63,760 nt of DNA from Pseudomonadota bacterium (GCA_963205235.1 CAUJIP010000078.1:1-63760); one strand, 5' to 3'. Positions 25,576 through 34,251 are shown, counted from the stretch's first letter. Numbers and translations are program-made. Notes: generated by a model from the sequence alone, not told the origin.

Positions 25576-26426
25576 TGCTGGTCACCTTTACCGCAGACGG
25601 CCAGCAGCACTGGGGCGTGACCGCGCCGGGCGGGGTTCTGGCCCTGTCGGCGGAGTTTCCGCAGTGGCGGACCCTGCGCGACGTGATCGCGGCAGGGGCG
25701 ATTGCGCAGGTGTCTGCGGCTGGCGCGGGCCGCGCGCCAAGCCATTCCGAAGGATCGTTCACATATGATCCGCCGATCCCCAACCCGGAAAAGATCATCT
25801 GTGTCGGCGTGAACTTTCCCGACAGGAATGCCGAATACAAGGACGGGCAGGACGCGCCGCCGAACATGTCGCTGTTCATCCGGTTCCCGCGCAGTTTCAC
25901 CGGGCACGGGGCGCCGCTGGTCCGCCCGCCGGAAAGCCCGCAACTGGATTATGAGGGAGAGGTGGCGGTGGTCATCGGCAAGGGTGGCCGTCGCATCCCG
26001 GAGGCGGAGGCCCTGTCCCATGTCGCGGCGCTGACCCTTTGCAACGAGGGCACGATCCGCGACTGGGTGCGGCATGCCAAGTTCAACGTGACGCAGGGCA
26101 AGAACTGGGATGCATCGGGGTCGATGGGGCCGGGGCTGGTGCCGTTTACCGACGCCGCCCAGATCACCGACATTCGGTTGACAACACGGGTGAATGGCGA
26201 GGTCCGGCAGGAGGATCGCACGGGGCGGATGCTGTTTCCGGTCGCACGGCAGATCGCCTATATCTCGACCTTCACGACGCTGGTTCCGGGTGACATCATC
26301 GTCACCGGCACGCCGACCGGTGCGGGCGCGCGGTTCGACCCGCCGATCTGGCTGAAACCCGGCGATGTGATCGAGGTCGAGGCTGAGGGGATCGGCACTC
26401 TGCGCAACGGGGTGACGGACGAATGA
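25572..26426 (+). CDS. hpaG: HpaG-type fumarylacetoacetate hydrolase family protein (OHED decarboxylase/isomerase)
   Basis: A 284-residue FAH-fold enzyme. The core IICVGVNFPDRNAEYKD, LDYEGEVAVVIGKGGR (metal-binding Glu) and TPTGAGARFDPPIWLKPGDVIEVE motifs are all present. In the hpa pathway this enzyme decarboxylates 5-oxopent-3-ene-1,2,5-tricarboxylate and isomerises the product. It is shorter than the fused E. coli HpaG and corresponds to one half. It overlaps its neighbours by ATGA on both sides. Confidence 0.85.
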   Translation: MMLVTFTADGQQHWGVTAPGGVLALSAEFPQWRTLRDVIAAGAIAQVSAAGAGRAPSHSEGSFTYDPPIPNPEKIICVGVNFPDRNAEYKDGQDAPPNMSLFIRFPRSFTGHGAPLVRPPESPQLDYEGEVAVVIGKGGRRIPEAEALSHVAALTLCNEGTIRDWVRHAKFNVTQGKNWDASGSMGPGLVPFTDAAQITDIRLTTRVNGEVRQEDRTGRMLFPVARQIAYISTFTTLVPGDIIVTGTPTGAGARFDPPIWLKPGDVIEVEAEGIGTLRNGVTDE

Positions 26427-27223
26427 CGCCAGAGGATCACCGCGCCGCCGCCCTTGCGCTTTTGCAGGCCGAAGCGACGCGCGCACAGATCGGACTTCTG
26501 TCGCTGGCCTATCCGGGGATGACGCTGGATGACGCCTATGCCGTGCAAGCTGCGCTGATCACGGCGAAGCTGGCGCAGGGGCGCAGGGGGATCGGCTGGA
26601 AGATCGGCCTGACCTCGCGCGCGATGCAGGAGCAATTGAAGATCGACACGCCGGATTCCGGGGTGCTGCTGGATGACATGCTGTTCGAGAGTGGCGCGAC
26701 GGTTCCGAAAAATCATTTCATCCAGCCAAGGGTCGAGGCCGAGATTGCCTTTCTGATGGCCCGCGACCTGTCGGGCGCCGATGTGACGCGCGAGGCGGTG
26801 ATTGACGCGACGGCCCATGTCGCCCCGGCGCTGGAGATCCTGGACACCCGCATTCGGCGGGCCGATCCGGCCACGGGCCGGGCGCGGATCATCACCGACA
26901 CGGTCAGCGACAATGCAGCCAATGCCGGGATCGTGCTGGGACCTCAGCGCCATGCCGTTGGGGCGCATGACCTGCGCTGGGTGGGTGCTGTGGTCAAGCG
27001 CGATGGCGTGGTCGAGGAGACCGGCCTTGGCGCAGGCGTGTTGGACGATCCGGTGACCGGGATCGTCTGGCTGGTCCGGCGGCTGGCGGTCTATGGACAG
27101 GGGCTGAAGGCGGGAGATATCGTGTTGTCCGGCAGCTTTGTCCGCGCCATCGAAGCTCCGCCCGGCAGTGGGTTCGAGGCTGATTTCGGGGCGTTCGGGC
27201 TGGTGCGGATTGACTTCGCCTAG
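26423..27223 (+). CDS. hpaH: 2-oxo-hept-4-ene-1,7-dioate hydratase
   Basis: A 266-residue hydratase of the HpaH/MhpD/4-oxalocrotonate decarboxylase family, adding water to 2-oxohept-4-ene-1,7-dioate in an Mg-dependent reaction. The GWKIGLTSRAMQEQL, QPRVEAEIAFLM (metal-binding glutamates) and GSFVRAIEAPPGSGFEADFG motifs are characteristic. It is the last gene of the hpa operon. The next enzyme, the HpaI aldolase, is not in this window. Its TAG stop overlaps the stop of the convergent hppD within one CTAG. Confidence 0.92.
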   Translation: MTPEDHRAAALALLQAEATRAQIGLLSLAYPGMTLDDAYAVQAALITAKLAQGRRGIGWKIGLTSRAMQEQLKIDTPDSGVLLDDMLFESGATVPKNHFIQPRVEAEIAFLMARDLSGADVTREAVIDATAHVAPALEILDTRIRRADPATGRARIITDTVSDNAANAGIVLGPQRHAVGAHDLRWVGAVVKRDGVVEETGLGAGVLDDPVTGIVWLVRRLAVYGQGLKAGDIVLSGSFVRAIEAPPGSGFEADFGAFGLVRIDFA

Positions 27224-28314
27224 CTCGCCTTCAACACGCCGCGGTCGATCTGGTCCTGTTCGATGCTTTCGAACAGCGCGCGGAAGTTGCCCTCACCGAA
27301 GCCGTCATCGCCCTTCCTTTGGATGAATTCAAAGAAGATCGGGCCGATCACGGTTTTCGAGAAGATCTGCAGCAGGATCCGCGTCTCTCCCCCGTCAACC
27401 ACGCCCTCTCCGTCAATCAGGATGCCGTGTTTCGCCAGCCGGTCGAGCGGTTCGTCATGGCCGACGACGCGGGCCTTGGACGCCGCGTAATAGGCCATCG
27501 GCGGTTTCGGCATGAACTTCAGGCCCCGGTCGGCAATCGCATCGGTCGCGGCATAGATGTCGTCGCAGCCGACGGCGATGTGCTGGATGCCCTCGCCCTT
27601 GTAGCGTTTCAGGTATTCGACGATCTGCCCCGTCTCGCCCCGGTCTTCGTTCACCGGAATGCGGATACGGCCGCAGGGGCTGGTCAGCGCGCGGGAATGG
27701 AGGCCGGTGAACTTGCCCTCGATGTCGAAGAACCGGATCTGGCGGAAGTTGAACAGGCGGGCGTAGAAGTCGAACCAGGTGTCCATGTTGCCCTTGTGGA
27801 CGTTGTGGGTCAGGTGGTCCAAGTAGTGGAAGCCCACGCCCTGCGGTTTGGCTGTGCCCAGCCAGTCGAAATCGGCATAGGGGTGGCGGCCTTCGCCATA
27901 CTGGTCGACGAAATAGATCAACGACCCGCCGATGCCCACGATGGCGGGCAGGTCCAGCTCCTTGCCGGGGCCTTCGTAGGGGGTCGCGCCAAGGCTGACG
28001 GCATGGGCAAAGGCATGGGCGGCATCGACGACGCGCCAGCCCATCGAGGGGGCGCAGGGGCCGTGTTCTTCCACAAAGCGGCGGGCATGGCTGCCGGGGT
28101 CGTCGTTCAGGATGTAGGTGACGTCGCCCTGCTGCCACAGCTCGATGGCCTTGGTCTTGTGGCGGGCGGTCAGAGCGTAGCCCATGCGAGCGAAGAGGTC
28201 GCGGAGTTCCTGCGGCTGTGGGTGGGCGAATTCGACGAATTCGAACCCGTCGGTGCCAGCCGGGTTGTCGGTGCTGATCGCGGCTTTCGGGGCGGAATGC
28301 GGGAAGGGACCCAT
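27220..28314 (-). CDS. hppD: 4-hydroxyphenylpyruvate dioxygenase
   Basis: A 364-residue HPPD that converts 4-hydroxyphenylpyruvate to homogentisate using Fe(II). Metal ligands appear in YLDHLTHNV (His), EGIQHIAVGCDDI (His) and FFEFIQRKGDDGFGEGNF (Glu), and the last motif is also the C-terminal gating region. The ATG at 28314 follows AGGTCTCCC-type spacing and gives the family's usual length. It links tyrosine breakdown to the homogentisate genes at 43-47 kb and is divergent from an Lrp-type regulator. Confidence 0.97.
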   Translation of the reverse strand: MGPFPHSAPKAAISTDNPAGTDGFEFVEFAHPQPQELRDLFARMGYALTARHKTKAIELWQQGDVTYILNDDPGSHARRFVEEHGPCAPSMGWRVVDAAHAFAHAVSLGATPYEGPGKELDLPAIVGIGGSLIYFVDQYGEGRHPYADFDWLGTAKPQGVGFHYLDHLTHNVHKGNMDTWFDFYARLFNFRQIRFFDIEGKFTGLHSRALTSPCGRIRIPVNEDRGETGQIVEYLKRYKGEGIQHIAVGCDDIYAATDAIADRGLKFMPKPPMAYYAASKARVVGHDEPLDRLAKHGILIDGEGVVDGGETRILLQIFSKTVIGPIFFEFIQRKGDDGFGEGNFRALFESIEQDQIDRGVLKAS

Positions 28315-28388
28315 GGGAGACCTCTGACTGAAGGGCGGTTTTCCCAAGTGTTGCACAAGTAAAGCATTGGTCCCGCGCATTCTGGCGC

Positions 28389-28417
28389 TTGAAATCCGGG
28401 CATCATGCGTCAAGTAT
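28389..28417 (+). promoter_or_regulatory. Possible promoter of the Lrp-type gene
   Basis: TTGAAA (28389-28394), 17 bp, then AAGTAT (28412-28417) resembles a sigma-70 promoter 34 bp before the chosen start. Its ends also form the loose inverted pair CTTGA/TCAAG, a possible site for the regulator itself, between it and hppD. Confidence 0.4.
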
Positions 28418-28450
28418 GCAAATATGGACCCTGCCGCGCGAGGTTTCCGC

Positions 28451-28906
28451 ATGCTTGACGCAACCGATTCCCGATTGCTTGCGCTGGTGCAGGCGCGGGG
28501 CGACATCACGGCGCAGGAATTGGGCGAGGCGCTGAACCTGTCCCCCAGTCAGGCCGCGCGACGACGCCAGCGGCTGGAGGCGGAGGGCGTGATCGCCGGA
28601 TACCGTGCGAGGCTTGATCCCGCCCGCCTGGGGCTGACGGTGCAGGCCTTCGTGCAGGTGCAGATGGCCGCGCATAACCCCGAGACGGCGAAAGGGTTCC
28701 TCTCGCTGATCCGCACCCTGCCCGAAGTGGCCGGCTGCTGGACCCTGACGGGCGAGGCGGATTACATGCTGCGGGTCTGGTGCGTGGACTTGAAGGACCT
28801 GAACCGGCTGATCCAGGACCGGCTGTTGCCGCATCCGGCGGTGGCTCGGGTGCAAAGCCAGATCGTGATGGACCAGCCCAAGGCCGATGCGGGGCTGCCG
28901 GTCTGA
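28451..28906 (+). CDS. Lrp/AsnC family transcriptional regulator
   Basis: A 151-residue regulator with an N-terminal helix-turn-helix (LDATDSRLLALVQARGDITAQELGEALNLS, QAARRRQRLEAEGVI) and a C-terminal RAM ligand domain ending in VARVQSQIVMDQ. It is divergent from hppD and so probably regulates tyrosine catabolism in response to an amino acid. The ATG at 28451 has GAGG seven bases upstream; an in-frame ATG at 28424 would add nine residues. Confidence 0.92.
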   Translation: MLDATDSRLLALVQARGDITAQELGEALNLSPSQAARRRQRLEAEGVIAGYRARLDPARLGLTVQAFVQVQMAAHNPETAKGFLSLIRTLPEVAGCWTLTGEADYMLRVWCVDLKDLNRLIQDRLLPHPAVARVQSQIVMDQPKADAGLPV

Positions 28907-28910
28907 CGGG

Positions 28911-29639
28911 TCACCAGTCTGTGGTCGGCAGCGTCACCCCCGCGCCGGTGGCGACATCGACCGAACCGTCGGGATGCATTCGGAAGCGTGTCGCAATGCC
29001 TGCAGCCTGACACAGGGCAAGCCCGCCCACGCAGTCCCAAAGGCCCCCGACGCGAGGTTCGACGTATCCGGCAAGGCGGCCAGCGGCGACCAGCATCAGC
29101 GAGAGGGCGCAGGAGCCGATCAGGCGCGGGGCAAGACCAGCGGCATCGATTGCGGCTTCGGTGGCGTGGCGGTCGGAAACCGGCCAGCGGGGGTTGCGGC
29201 CGATGCCCATCACAGGCGGGGCTTCGGGGCGGGAGCCTTCGGTCAGGCCGGTGATCTGCAGACCATGGGACGGGCCGCCCACGGCCATCAGGCCCATGAC
29301 CGGGGCGATGATGCCGCCAAAGACGGGCTGGCCTTGATCCATCAGGCCAAGCGAGATGGTCCAGAACGGCAGGCCGGACAGGAAGTTCGAGGTTCCGTCG
29401 ATGGGGTCGACCGCCCAGAGTCGGCCCTCGGGCGTGCCGCCATATTCTTCGCCCAGCACGTCGCAATCGGGGAAAGCCTTCCCCAGCAGGCGGCGAAGGG
29501 TCACTTCCACTTCCCTGTCGGCGTCCGTGACGAAGTCGCCGGGGGCCTTCGTTTCAACGTTGCGCTGGTGAAGCCTGTTGAAGAAGGCGAGGGCCTGCGC
29601 GCCGGTTTCGTCAAGGATATTGCTCAGGGTGTCGAGCAT
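28911..29639 (-). CDS. Inositol-monophosphatase-family phosphatase, possibly histidinol-phosphatase
   Basis: A 242-residue Mg-dependent sugar/inositol phosphatase. The three family motifs are clear: GEEYGG, VDPIDGTSNFLSG and WDCVGGLALCQAAG. HisN-type histidinol-phosphatases of alphaproteobacteria have this size, but CysQ or inositol phosphatases cannot be excluded. The ATG at 29639 has GGAAGG in the right place; a GTG lies 21 bp upstream. It follows the ferredoxin gene by about 120 bp on the same strand. Confidence 0.8.
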   Translation of the reverse strand: MLDTLSNILDETGAQALAFFNRLHQRNVETKAPGDFVTDADREVEVTLRRLLGKAFPDCDVLGEEYGGTPEGRLWAVDPIDGTSNFLSGLPFWTISLGLMDQGQPVFGGIIAPVMGLMAVGGPSHGLQITGLTEGSRPEAPPVMGIGRNPRWPVSDRHATEAAIDAAGLAPRLIGSCALSLMLVAAGRLAGYVEPRVGGLWDCVGGLALCQAAGIATRFRMHPDGSVDVATGAGVTLPTTDW

Positions 29640-29759
29640 GCGGGACCTTCCAACTGGCACGGCGGCGTCCGGATCGGCTGGGCACCTCCTCGTGCGCCTT
29701 CGGCTTCTCGTCGGGAGTGCCGTGCGCGAGGAGCGACGAAGTCGACGACGAGCGGCCCG

Positions 29760-30077
29760 TCAGGCTGCGGGCACCCTTACCACGATTCCGTCAAGCTCGG
29801 CGCGCATCTTGATCTGGCACGACAGGCGCGAGGTTTCCTCACGCGGGGCTTCGGCGACATCGAGCATGTCTTCCTCGAACCCCTCGGCCACGCCCGCCCT
29901 GGCAGACCATGCCGGGTCGACCACGACATGGCAGGTCGCGCAAGACAGCGAGCCGCCGCATTCGCCGACGATGCCGGTGACGCCCTTGGCCACCGCCGCC
30001 GCCATCAGGCTGGTGCCTTCGGCCACGTCATGGGTGACAGCGCTGCCGTCCTGCAGAATCCAGGTTGCCTTCATCAT
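29760..30077 (-). CDS. [2Fe-2S] ferredoxin, adrenodoxin/putidaredoxin type
   Basis: A 105-residue ferredoxin with the cluster cysteines C40-x5-C46-x2-C49 and C87, the pattern of P450-linked vertebrate-type ferredoxins. It is made from the same strand as the P450 and GS-like genes and should pass electrons to that P450. No dedicated ferredoxin reductase gene is seen in the window, so a shared reductase is implied. Confidence 0.92.
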   Translation of the reverse strand: MMKATWILQDGSAVTHDVAEGTSLMAAAVAKGVTGIVGECGGSLSCATCHVVVDPAWSARAGVAEGFEEDMLDVAEAPREETSRLSCQIKMRAELDGIVVRVPAA

Positions 30078-30083
30078 CGCCTC

Positions 30084-31376
30084 TCAGATGTACCAGATGT
30101 AATAGTCGCGCAGCGCATCGCCTTCGAGACCGGCGGTCTTTTCAACCTCGATCCGTTTCATGAAGACCTGATGTTCCACCAGTTCGCGGCCCACAGCGGC
30201 GGCAAGCACAGTATCCGCCTCAAGATCATCCATCGCTTCGGCCAAGGATGCTGCGACCCCTTCGCCCGCATCGGTGCGTTCAAAGCAATCACCCGCCTCG
30301 GGGTCCGGCAGGGCATAGCCGTTTTCCACCCCCAGAAGCGCCGCCTGCAACAATGCTGCAAGCGCGGTGTAGGGGTTGCAGCTGGCATCCGCCATCCGGT
30401 GTTCCAGGCGCGTCTTCGGCCCGCCCTCTTCGGACACGCGCACGGTCACGCCGCGATGGTCGCCGCCCCAGTTGCACCAGTAGCCTGACATCGAGGCCGG
30501 TTGCAGGCGCAGGTAGCTGCCCACGGTGGGGGCAAGCAGACCGGCAAGGCCCTTGTGATGCTTCAACCAGCCCGCGACGCAGCCTTTGGCCAGATCGGTC
30601 ATATGGGAAGGGCCACCCTTCGGGCCGTTTGCCAGCACGTTCTTGCCCGCCTTGTCGGCGAAAGAGATGTTGAAATGCACGCCCGAGCCGCCCTTGTTCA
30701 GGAAGGGCTTCGGCAGGAAGGTCAGCAGGATGCCGTGCTCCAGCGCCACTTCGCGGGCCATCTGTCGGAACAGGACCACGTCATCGACGGCCTTCACCAC
30801 CTCGTCATAGGCAAGGGTAAATTCGAACTGCGGCGTGTCGTATTCCGAGGTGATCAGCTCCAGCCGGAAACCGGCCTCTTCGGCGCGGTCCCAGATCGCA
30901 TCGGTAAAGCCGGTCGGGTCGGTAAAGGGGCCGGTGCCATAGACATAGCCGCCGGGGGTGTTCATCGGTTTCAGGCTGCCATCCTCGGCGATTTCAAAGG
31001 CATAGGCCTCAAGCTCGATCCCGACTTTCGGGGTAAGGCCCTTGGCCTCCCACGCGGCCTTGGCGCGTTTCAGGGCGGATCGCGGGCACATCGGGATCAG
31101 TGCGCCGTCGCTGTCGTAAAGGTCGCCGGTGACGACCCTGGTATCGGGCTCCCACCCCTCGCGGATTTCGCTTTCGACCCAGCGCAGTTCCATGTCGGGA
31201 ATGCCCTCACGGCATTTGGTATGGGGGGCGTCAAGGATCAGGTCCTTGTCCCAATGCACGGAAAACAGGGGCCGCGCCATCCGCGTGCCGTCGTTCTTCA
31301 TCTTCGAGGCGGGCAGGTATTTGCCCCGCATCAGGCTGAGGTGGTCGCAGAACATCGCGCGCAGGCGGTCGGCCAT
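30084..31376 (-). CDS. Glutamine synthetase-like ligase (type III-like), P450-cluster copy
   Basis: A 430-residue GS-superfamily protein. VGIELEAYAFE is the first metal motif. SGVHFNISF gives another metal-binding His, SYLRLQPASMSGYWCNWGGDHRGVTVRV the nucleotide region, and TRLEHRMADASCNPYTALAALLQ the C-terminal catalytic part. It differs strongly from the GS-like protein at 17.9-19.2 kb. Mycobacterial cyclic-amine clusters place a GS-like gene with a P450 and a ferredoxin, and bacterial isopropylamine and polyamine routes also use gamma-glutamylation; the same role is inferred here. Only 6 bp separate it from the ferredoxin gene. Confidence 0.82.
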   Translation of the reverse strand: MADRLRAMFCDHLSLMRGKYLPASKMKNDGTRMARPLFSVHWDKDLILDAPHTKCREGIPDMELRWVESEIREGWEPDTRVVTGDLYDSDGALIPMCPRSALKRAKAAWEAKGLTPKVGIELEAYAFEIAEDGSLKPMNTPGGYVYGTGPFTDPTGFTDAIWDRAEEAGFRLELITSEYDTPQFEFTLAYDEVVKAVDDVVLFRQMAREVALEHGILLTFLPKPFLNKGGSGVHFNISFADKAGKNVLANGPKGGPSHMTDLAKGCVAGWLKHHKGLAGLLAPTVGSYLRLQPASMSGYWCNWGGDHRGVTVRVSEEGGPKTRLEHRMADASCNPYTALAALLQAALLGVENGYALPDPEAGDCFERTDAGEGVAASLAEAMDDLEADTVLAAAVGRELVEHQVFMKRIEVEKTAGLEGDALRDYYIWYI

Positions 31377-31404
31377 GGTGGTTTCCCCGTTGTTCGTTTC
31401 TTGA

Positions 31405-32661
31405 TTATTGCAGCGTCACGCGGACCGGCAGGTTTTTCAACCCGGCCACGAAGTTCGACCGCAGGAATTTCTGGTCCCCCGCCGGTTCGATGGATTTGAT
31501 CCGCTTGGCCAGTTCCTGGAACAGGACGCGGACCTCAAGCCGGGCCAGCCACATGCCAAGGCAGAGGTGAGGCCCGCCTTGACCGAAGGCGAGGTGCTTG
31601 TTGGGGTTCCGCGCAAGGTTCACGCGGAAGGGGTCTTCGAACACCGTCTCATCCCGGTTGGCGCTGGCGAACCAATAGAGGACCTTCTGGCCCTTCTTGA
31701 TCTGACGCCCGTGGAGGTCGAAATCCTGCGTGGCAGTGCGGCGGAAATAGCTGGTGGGGCTGGCCCAACGGATGATCTCGTCCGCCATGGTGTCATCGAC
31801 CGCGCCCGACTGGATGAGGGGCAGGAGTTCCGGCTGATGCGCCAGCGCCTGCAAGCCTGCGGCGATGGAATAGCGGGTGGTGTCGTTGCCCGCCGCGACG
31901 ACAAGGCAGAAGAAGTTGCGGAATTCCACCTCCGGCATGACCGATCCGTCATGTCCGGGTTGCAGGATCATGTGCAGGACACCCGAAGTATCCCCCGCCG
32001 CCTCTTTCCGCTTCATCAGGTCTTTCGCATAGACGAACAGCTCCGCCCCGGCGGGCGAGTTGAAGGGCATCATGCGGAATTCGTCGGTCGTCAGCTTGTC
32101 CAGCACATGCGGCGTGAAGTCAGGGTCGGTGTTGGCGATCAGCGCATCGCCCTTTTCCACCAGCCAGGGCAGGTCCTCATCCGGCAGGCCGACGATCCGG
32201 CCCAGCATCCGCATCGGCAGTTCGCGGGCGATTTCCTTGGTGGCGTCGAAGGTGCCCTTTTCCAGCGCCGTATCCAGAATTCCGGTGCAAAGGTCACGGA
32301 TCGCGGTTTCAAACCCCGCCACCACGTTCTTCGAAAACGCCTTCGCCACCTTGACCCGCGTCGTCATGTGTTCGGGCGCATCCGTCTCCTGAAAGGTGCG
32401 GCGGGCGAGGTATTCTTCGTAGCTTTGATCCTCCATCCGGATCCCGCGGGCCGAGGACAGCAGGTCGGGACGGCCGTTCATCGTGTGGATGTCTTCGTGC
32501 CGGGTCAGCGACCAGAAGCTTTCGCCCTGCGCATATTCCGTCCAGTGCACCGGGTCTTCGCGGCGGAGGCGCGCGAAGGTGTTGTGCGGGGCGCCTTGGG
32601 TAAAGGTGTCATGGCTGGTCAGATCGGCGTGGCCGTCATCGGTGGGGGTCCAGACCGTCAT
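31405..32661 (-). CDS. Cytochrome P450
   Basis: A 418-residue soluble P450. The oxygen-activating I-helix reads AAGNDTTR, the K-helix ExxR is EIIR (in DEIIRWASP), and the heme ligand is C367 in FGQGGPHLCLG. It inserts oxygen from O2, with electrons from the adjacent ferredoxin. The ATG at 32661 follows AAGGAG and starts the first conserved region (MTVWTPTDDGHADLTS). It heads a P450-GS-ferredoxin operon and is divergent from a class I amidotransferase. The substrate is inferred from context to be an amine, but this is not proven. Confidence 0.92.
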   Translation of the reverse strand: MTVWTPTDDGHADLTSHDTFTQGAPHNTFARLRREDPVHWTEYAQGESFWSLTRHEDIHTMNGRPDLLSSARGIRMEDQSYEEYLARRTFQETDAPEHMTTRVKVAKAFSKNVVAGFETAIRDLCTGILDTALEKGTFDATKEIARELPMRMLGRIVGLPDEDLPWLVEKGDALIANTDPDFTPHVLDKLTTDEFRMMPFNSPAGAELFVYAKDLMKRKEAAGDTSGVLHMILQPGHDGSVMPEVEFRNFFCLVVAAGNDTTRYSIAAGLQALAHQPELLPLIQSGAVDDTMADEIIRWASPTSYFRRTATQDFDLHGRQIKKGQKVLYWFASANRDETVFEDPFRVNLARNPNKHLAFGQGGPHLCLGMWLARLEVRVLFQELAKRIKSIEPAGDQKFLRSNFVAGLKNLPVRVTLQ

Positions 32662-32691
32662 CGCATTCTCCTTGCCCGAGCGGATTTTCTG

Positions 32692-32697
32692 TATAAT
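32692..32697 (+). promoter_or_regulatory. TATAAT box in the P450/amidotransferase divergent gap
   Basis: A perfect -10 element TATAAT (32692-32697), inside the palindrome ATAATTAT, lies 33 bp before the amidotransferase start. No matching -35 was found at normal spacing, so it may depend on an activator such as the nearby GntR or IclR protein. Confidence 0.45.
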
Positions 32698-32730
32698 TAT
32701 GGATTTGCTAAACATGTAAAGGAAAATCTC

Positions 32731-33435
32731 ATGCATATCGCGGTGCTGGTGACGAACACCGACCAAAGCGCCTTTGCGGCGCGTCATCCCCGCGATGCCG
32801 AGAAGTTCACGGTGCTGTTGAAAGGCGCCCGCCCCGGCTGGCAGGTCACGACATTCGAGGTGACCGAGAATGACTTTCCGGCCAATCTGGAGGGGTTCGA
32901 CGGGCTGTTGATCGGGGGTAGCCCGGCCTCGGTCAACGACGAAACCCATTGGATCGACAGGCTTTCCGACCTGATCCGCCGCGCTTATGCGGACGGCGTT
33001 CCGATGATGGGCGTCTGCTTTGGCCATCAGGCTATTGCGCAGGCCTTGGGTGGCGAGGTCGGGCCCAATCCGGGGCCCTTTGTGCTGGGCACCAGCGAGA
33101 CGCGGTTCACCGCAGCTGCACCATGGATGTCGGGCGATGCGGACAGGATCACCCTTGCCGCCGCGCATGGCGAACAGGTGACGGCACTTCCCCCAGGGGC
33201 CGAGTCCCTTGGCGAATCGGCGGGGTGCAAGGTGGCGGCCTATCGGATCGAAACCAGCGTCTTTGCGACCCAGCATCACCCCGAGATGACACCCGGTTTC
33301 CTGGCTGCACTGGTCGAGGAATTCGCGCCGGAATTCACCCCCGATGTAGGCGACCGCGCCCGCGCTTCGCTGGCGCAGGTGCCGGAAGGCCCGCGCTTTG
33401 CCGAATGGATCGCCCGGTTCTTTGAACAAGCCTGA
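32731..33435 (+). CDS. Class I glutamine amidotransferase-like protein (PuuD-like candidate)
   Basis: A 234-residue class I glutamine amidotransferase domain. The nucleophile elbow GVCFGHQ carries the catalytic Cys, and the His-Glu partners are in ATQHHPEMT. The fold is that of stand-alone GMP synthase-type subunits and of gamma-glutamyl hydrolases such as PuuD. Next to a GS-like ligase, its likely job is to remove the gamma-glutamyl group from a pathway intermediate, but a role in amide transfer is possible. It is divergent from the P450. Confidence 0.8.
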   Translation: MHIAVLVTNTDQSAFAARHPRDAEKFTVLLKGARPGWQVTTFEVTENDFPANLEGFDGLLIGGSPASVNDETHWIDRLSDLIRRAYADGVPMMGVCFGHQAIAQALGGEVGPNPGPFVLGTSETRFTAAAPWMSGDADRITLAAAHGEQVTALPPGAESLGESAGCKVAAYRIETSVFATQHHPEMTPGFLAALVEEFAPEFTPDVGDRARASLAQVPEGPRFAEWIARFFEQA

Positions 33436-33473
33436 GGGCGTATGGCTCAGGATGAAGAGCCGAAAACGCGATG

Positions 33474-33562
33474 TCTTTCGAAAGATGGGCGAGGCCGGAG
33501 TTTTCGAAAACTCCGGCACGGAGCCTTCAAAGGCACCGGTCCGATTTCTTCGAAGAAATCGG
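33474..33562. repeat. Array of palindromes centred on TTCGAA
   Basis: Three palindromes follow one another between convergent genes: TCTTTCGAAAGA (33474-33485), a 24-bp perfect one made of GCCGGAGTTTTC and its complement (33494-33517), and a 22-bp perfect one, CCGATTTCTTC plus complement (33541-33562). GCCTTCAAAGGC lies between the last two. Close relatives occur at 42841-42884. They behave as a dispersed palindromic family and may terminate transcription from both sides. Confidence 0.65.
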
Positions 33563-33597
33563 CGACCTGACGCGGGGTAAGGCTGACTCCATCTGCC

Positions 33598-34251
33598 TCA
33601 GGACAGCGCGGCCAGCAGGTCCATGGCGGTGACCTGATCGAACTGGACATGGCGCTGCATGCGCCCCTCGGCACCGGTCGAGTCCCGGTCAAGGATCAAG
33701 CGCGAGATGTCGCGGTGTTCGGTCGCCGACGCCGTAATCGCCCCCTGAAAGCGATAGCGCGCGCGGTAATAGGCCAGAAGTTTCCGCGCGTTGGTCTTCA
33801 GGGCATCGACCAGAACCGCATTGCCCGAAGCATGGGCGACGCAGGCGTGAAAGCGTAGATTGTGCTGGTAATAACCGTCGGGATCGGCATCGGGGCTGGT
33901 CGCTGCATGGGCCTCACAGGCCCTTACTGCGGCTTCCAGCTCCTCCGCCCCTTGCCGTGACAGGCGGCGGGCAGCAAGGCCTGCGGCCTGACCTTCCAGC
34001 TTGGCATGCACCTCAAGGATCGCCAGAAACTCCTCCAGCGTCGGGCGGAAGATCGTCGCGCCCTTGCGGGGCAGGCGGCGGACCAGACCCAGCGCTTCCA
34101 GATACAGCACCGCCTCCCGCAGGGGGGTGCGCGAGACGCCGAAGGTCTCGGCCAGTTCCGCCTCGTCCAGCGTGTCGCCGGGGTTCAACTGGCCCAGGTC
34201 GATCCGGCTCAGGATATGCTGCACAAGGCTTGGTGCGGTTTCGGACATCAT
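33598..34251 (-). CDS. GntR-family regulator (FCD domain)
   Basis: A 217-residue regulator: an N-terminal winged helix (GDTLDEAELAETFGVSRTPLREAVLYLEALGLVRRLPRKGA) and a helical FCD ligand domain with the metal-binding Asp/His positions of the subfamily (HNLRFHACVAHASGN, TEHRDISRLIL). A GGGGG ribosome-binding site precedes the ATG pair at 34251/34248. It ends an operon with the MBL, HDAC-like and aminotransferase genes and probably senses an amine or acid intermediate. In mycobacterial piperidine clusters the regulator PipR is of the same family. Confidence 0.92.
   Translation of the reverse strand: MMSETAPSLVQHILSRIDLGQLNPGDTLDEAELAETFGVSRTPLREAVLYLEALGLVRRLPRKGATIFRPTLEEFLAILEVHAKLEGQAAGLAARRLSRQGAEELEAAVRACEAHAATSPDADPDGYYQHNLRFHACVAHASGNAVLVDALKTNARKLLAYYRARYRFQGAITASATEHRDISRLILDRDSTGAEGRMQRHVQFDQVTAMDLLAALS

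Noticed and set aside
31408-32730. Open plus-strand frame opposite the P450, running into the amidotransferase frame
   Set aside because: The part before 32731 is the complement of the P450 gene and has no motif. The real gene starts at the ATG at 32731.
32662-33519. N-terminal extension of the P450 frame
   Set aside because: It is antisense to the amidotransferase and has no P450-like sequence. The normal P450 start is at 32661.
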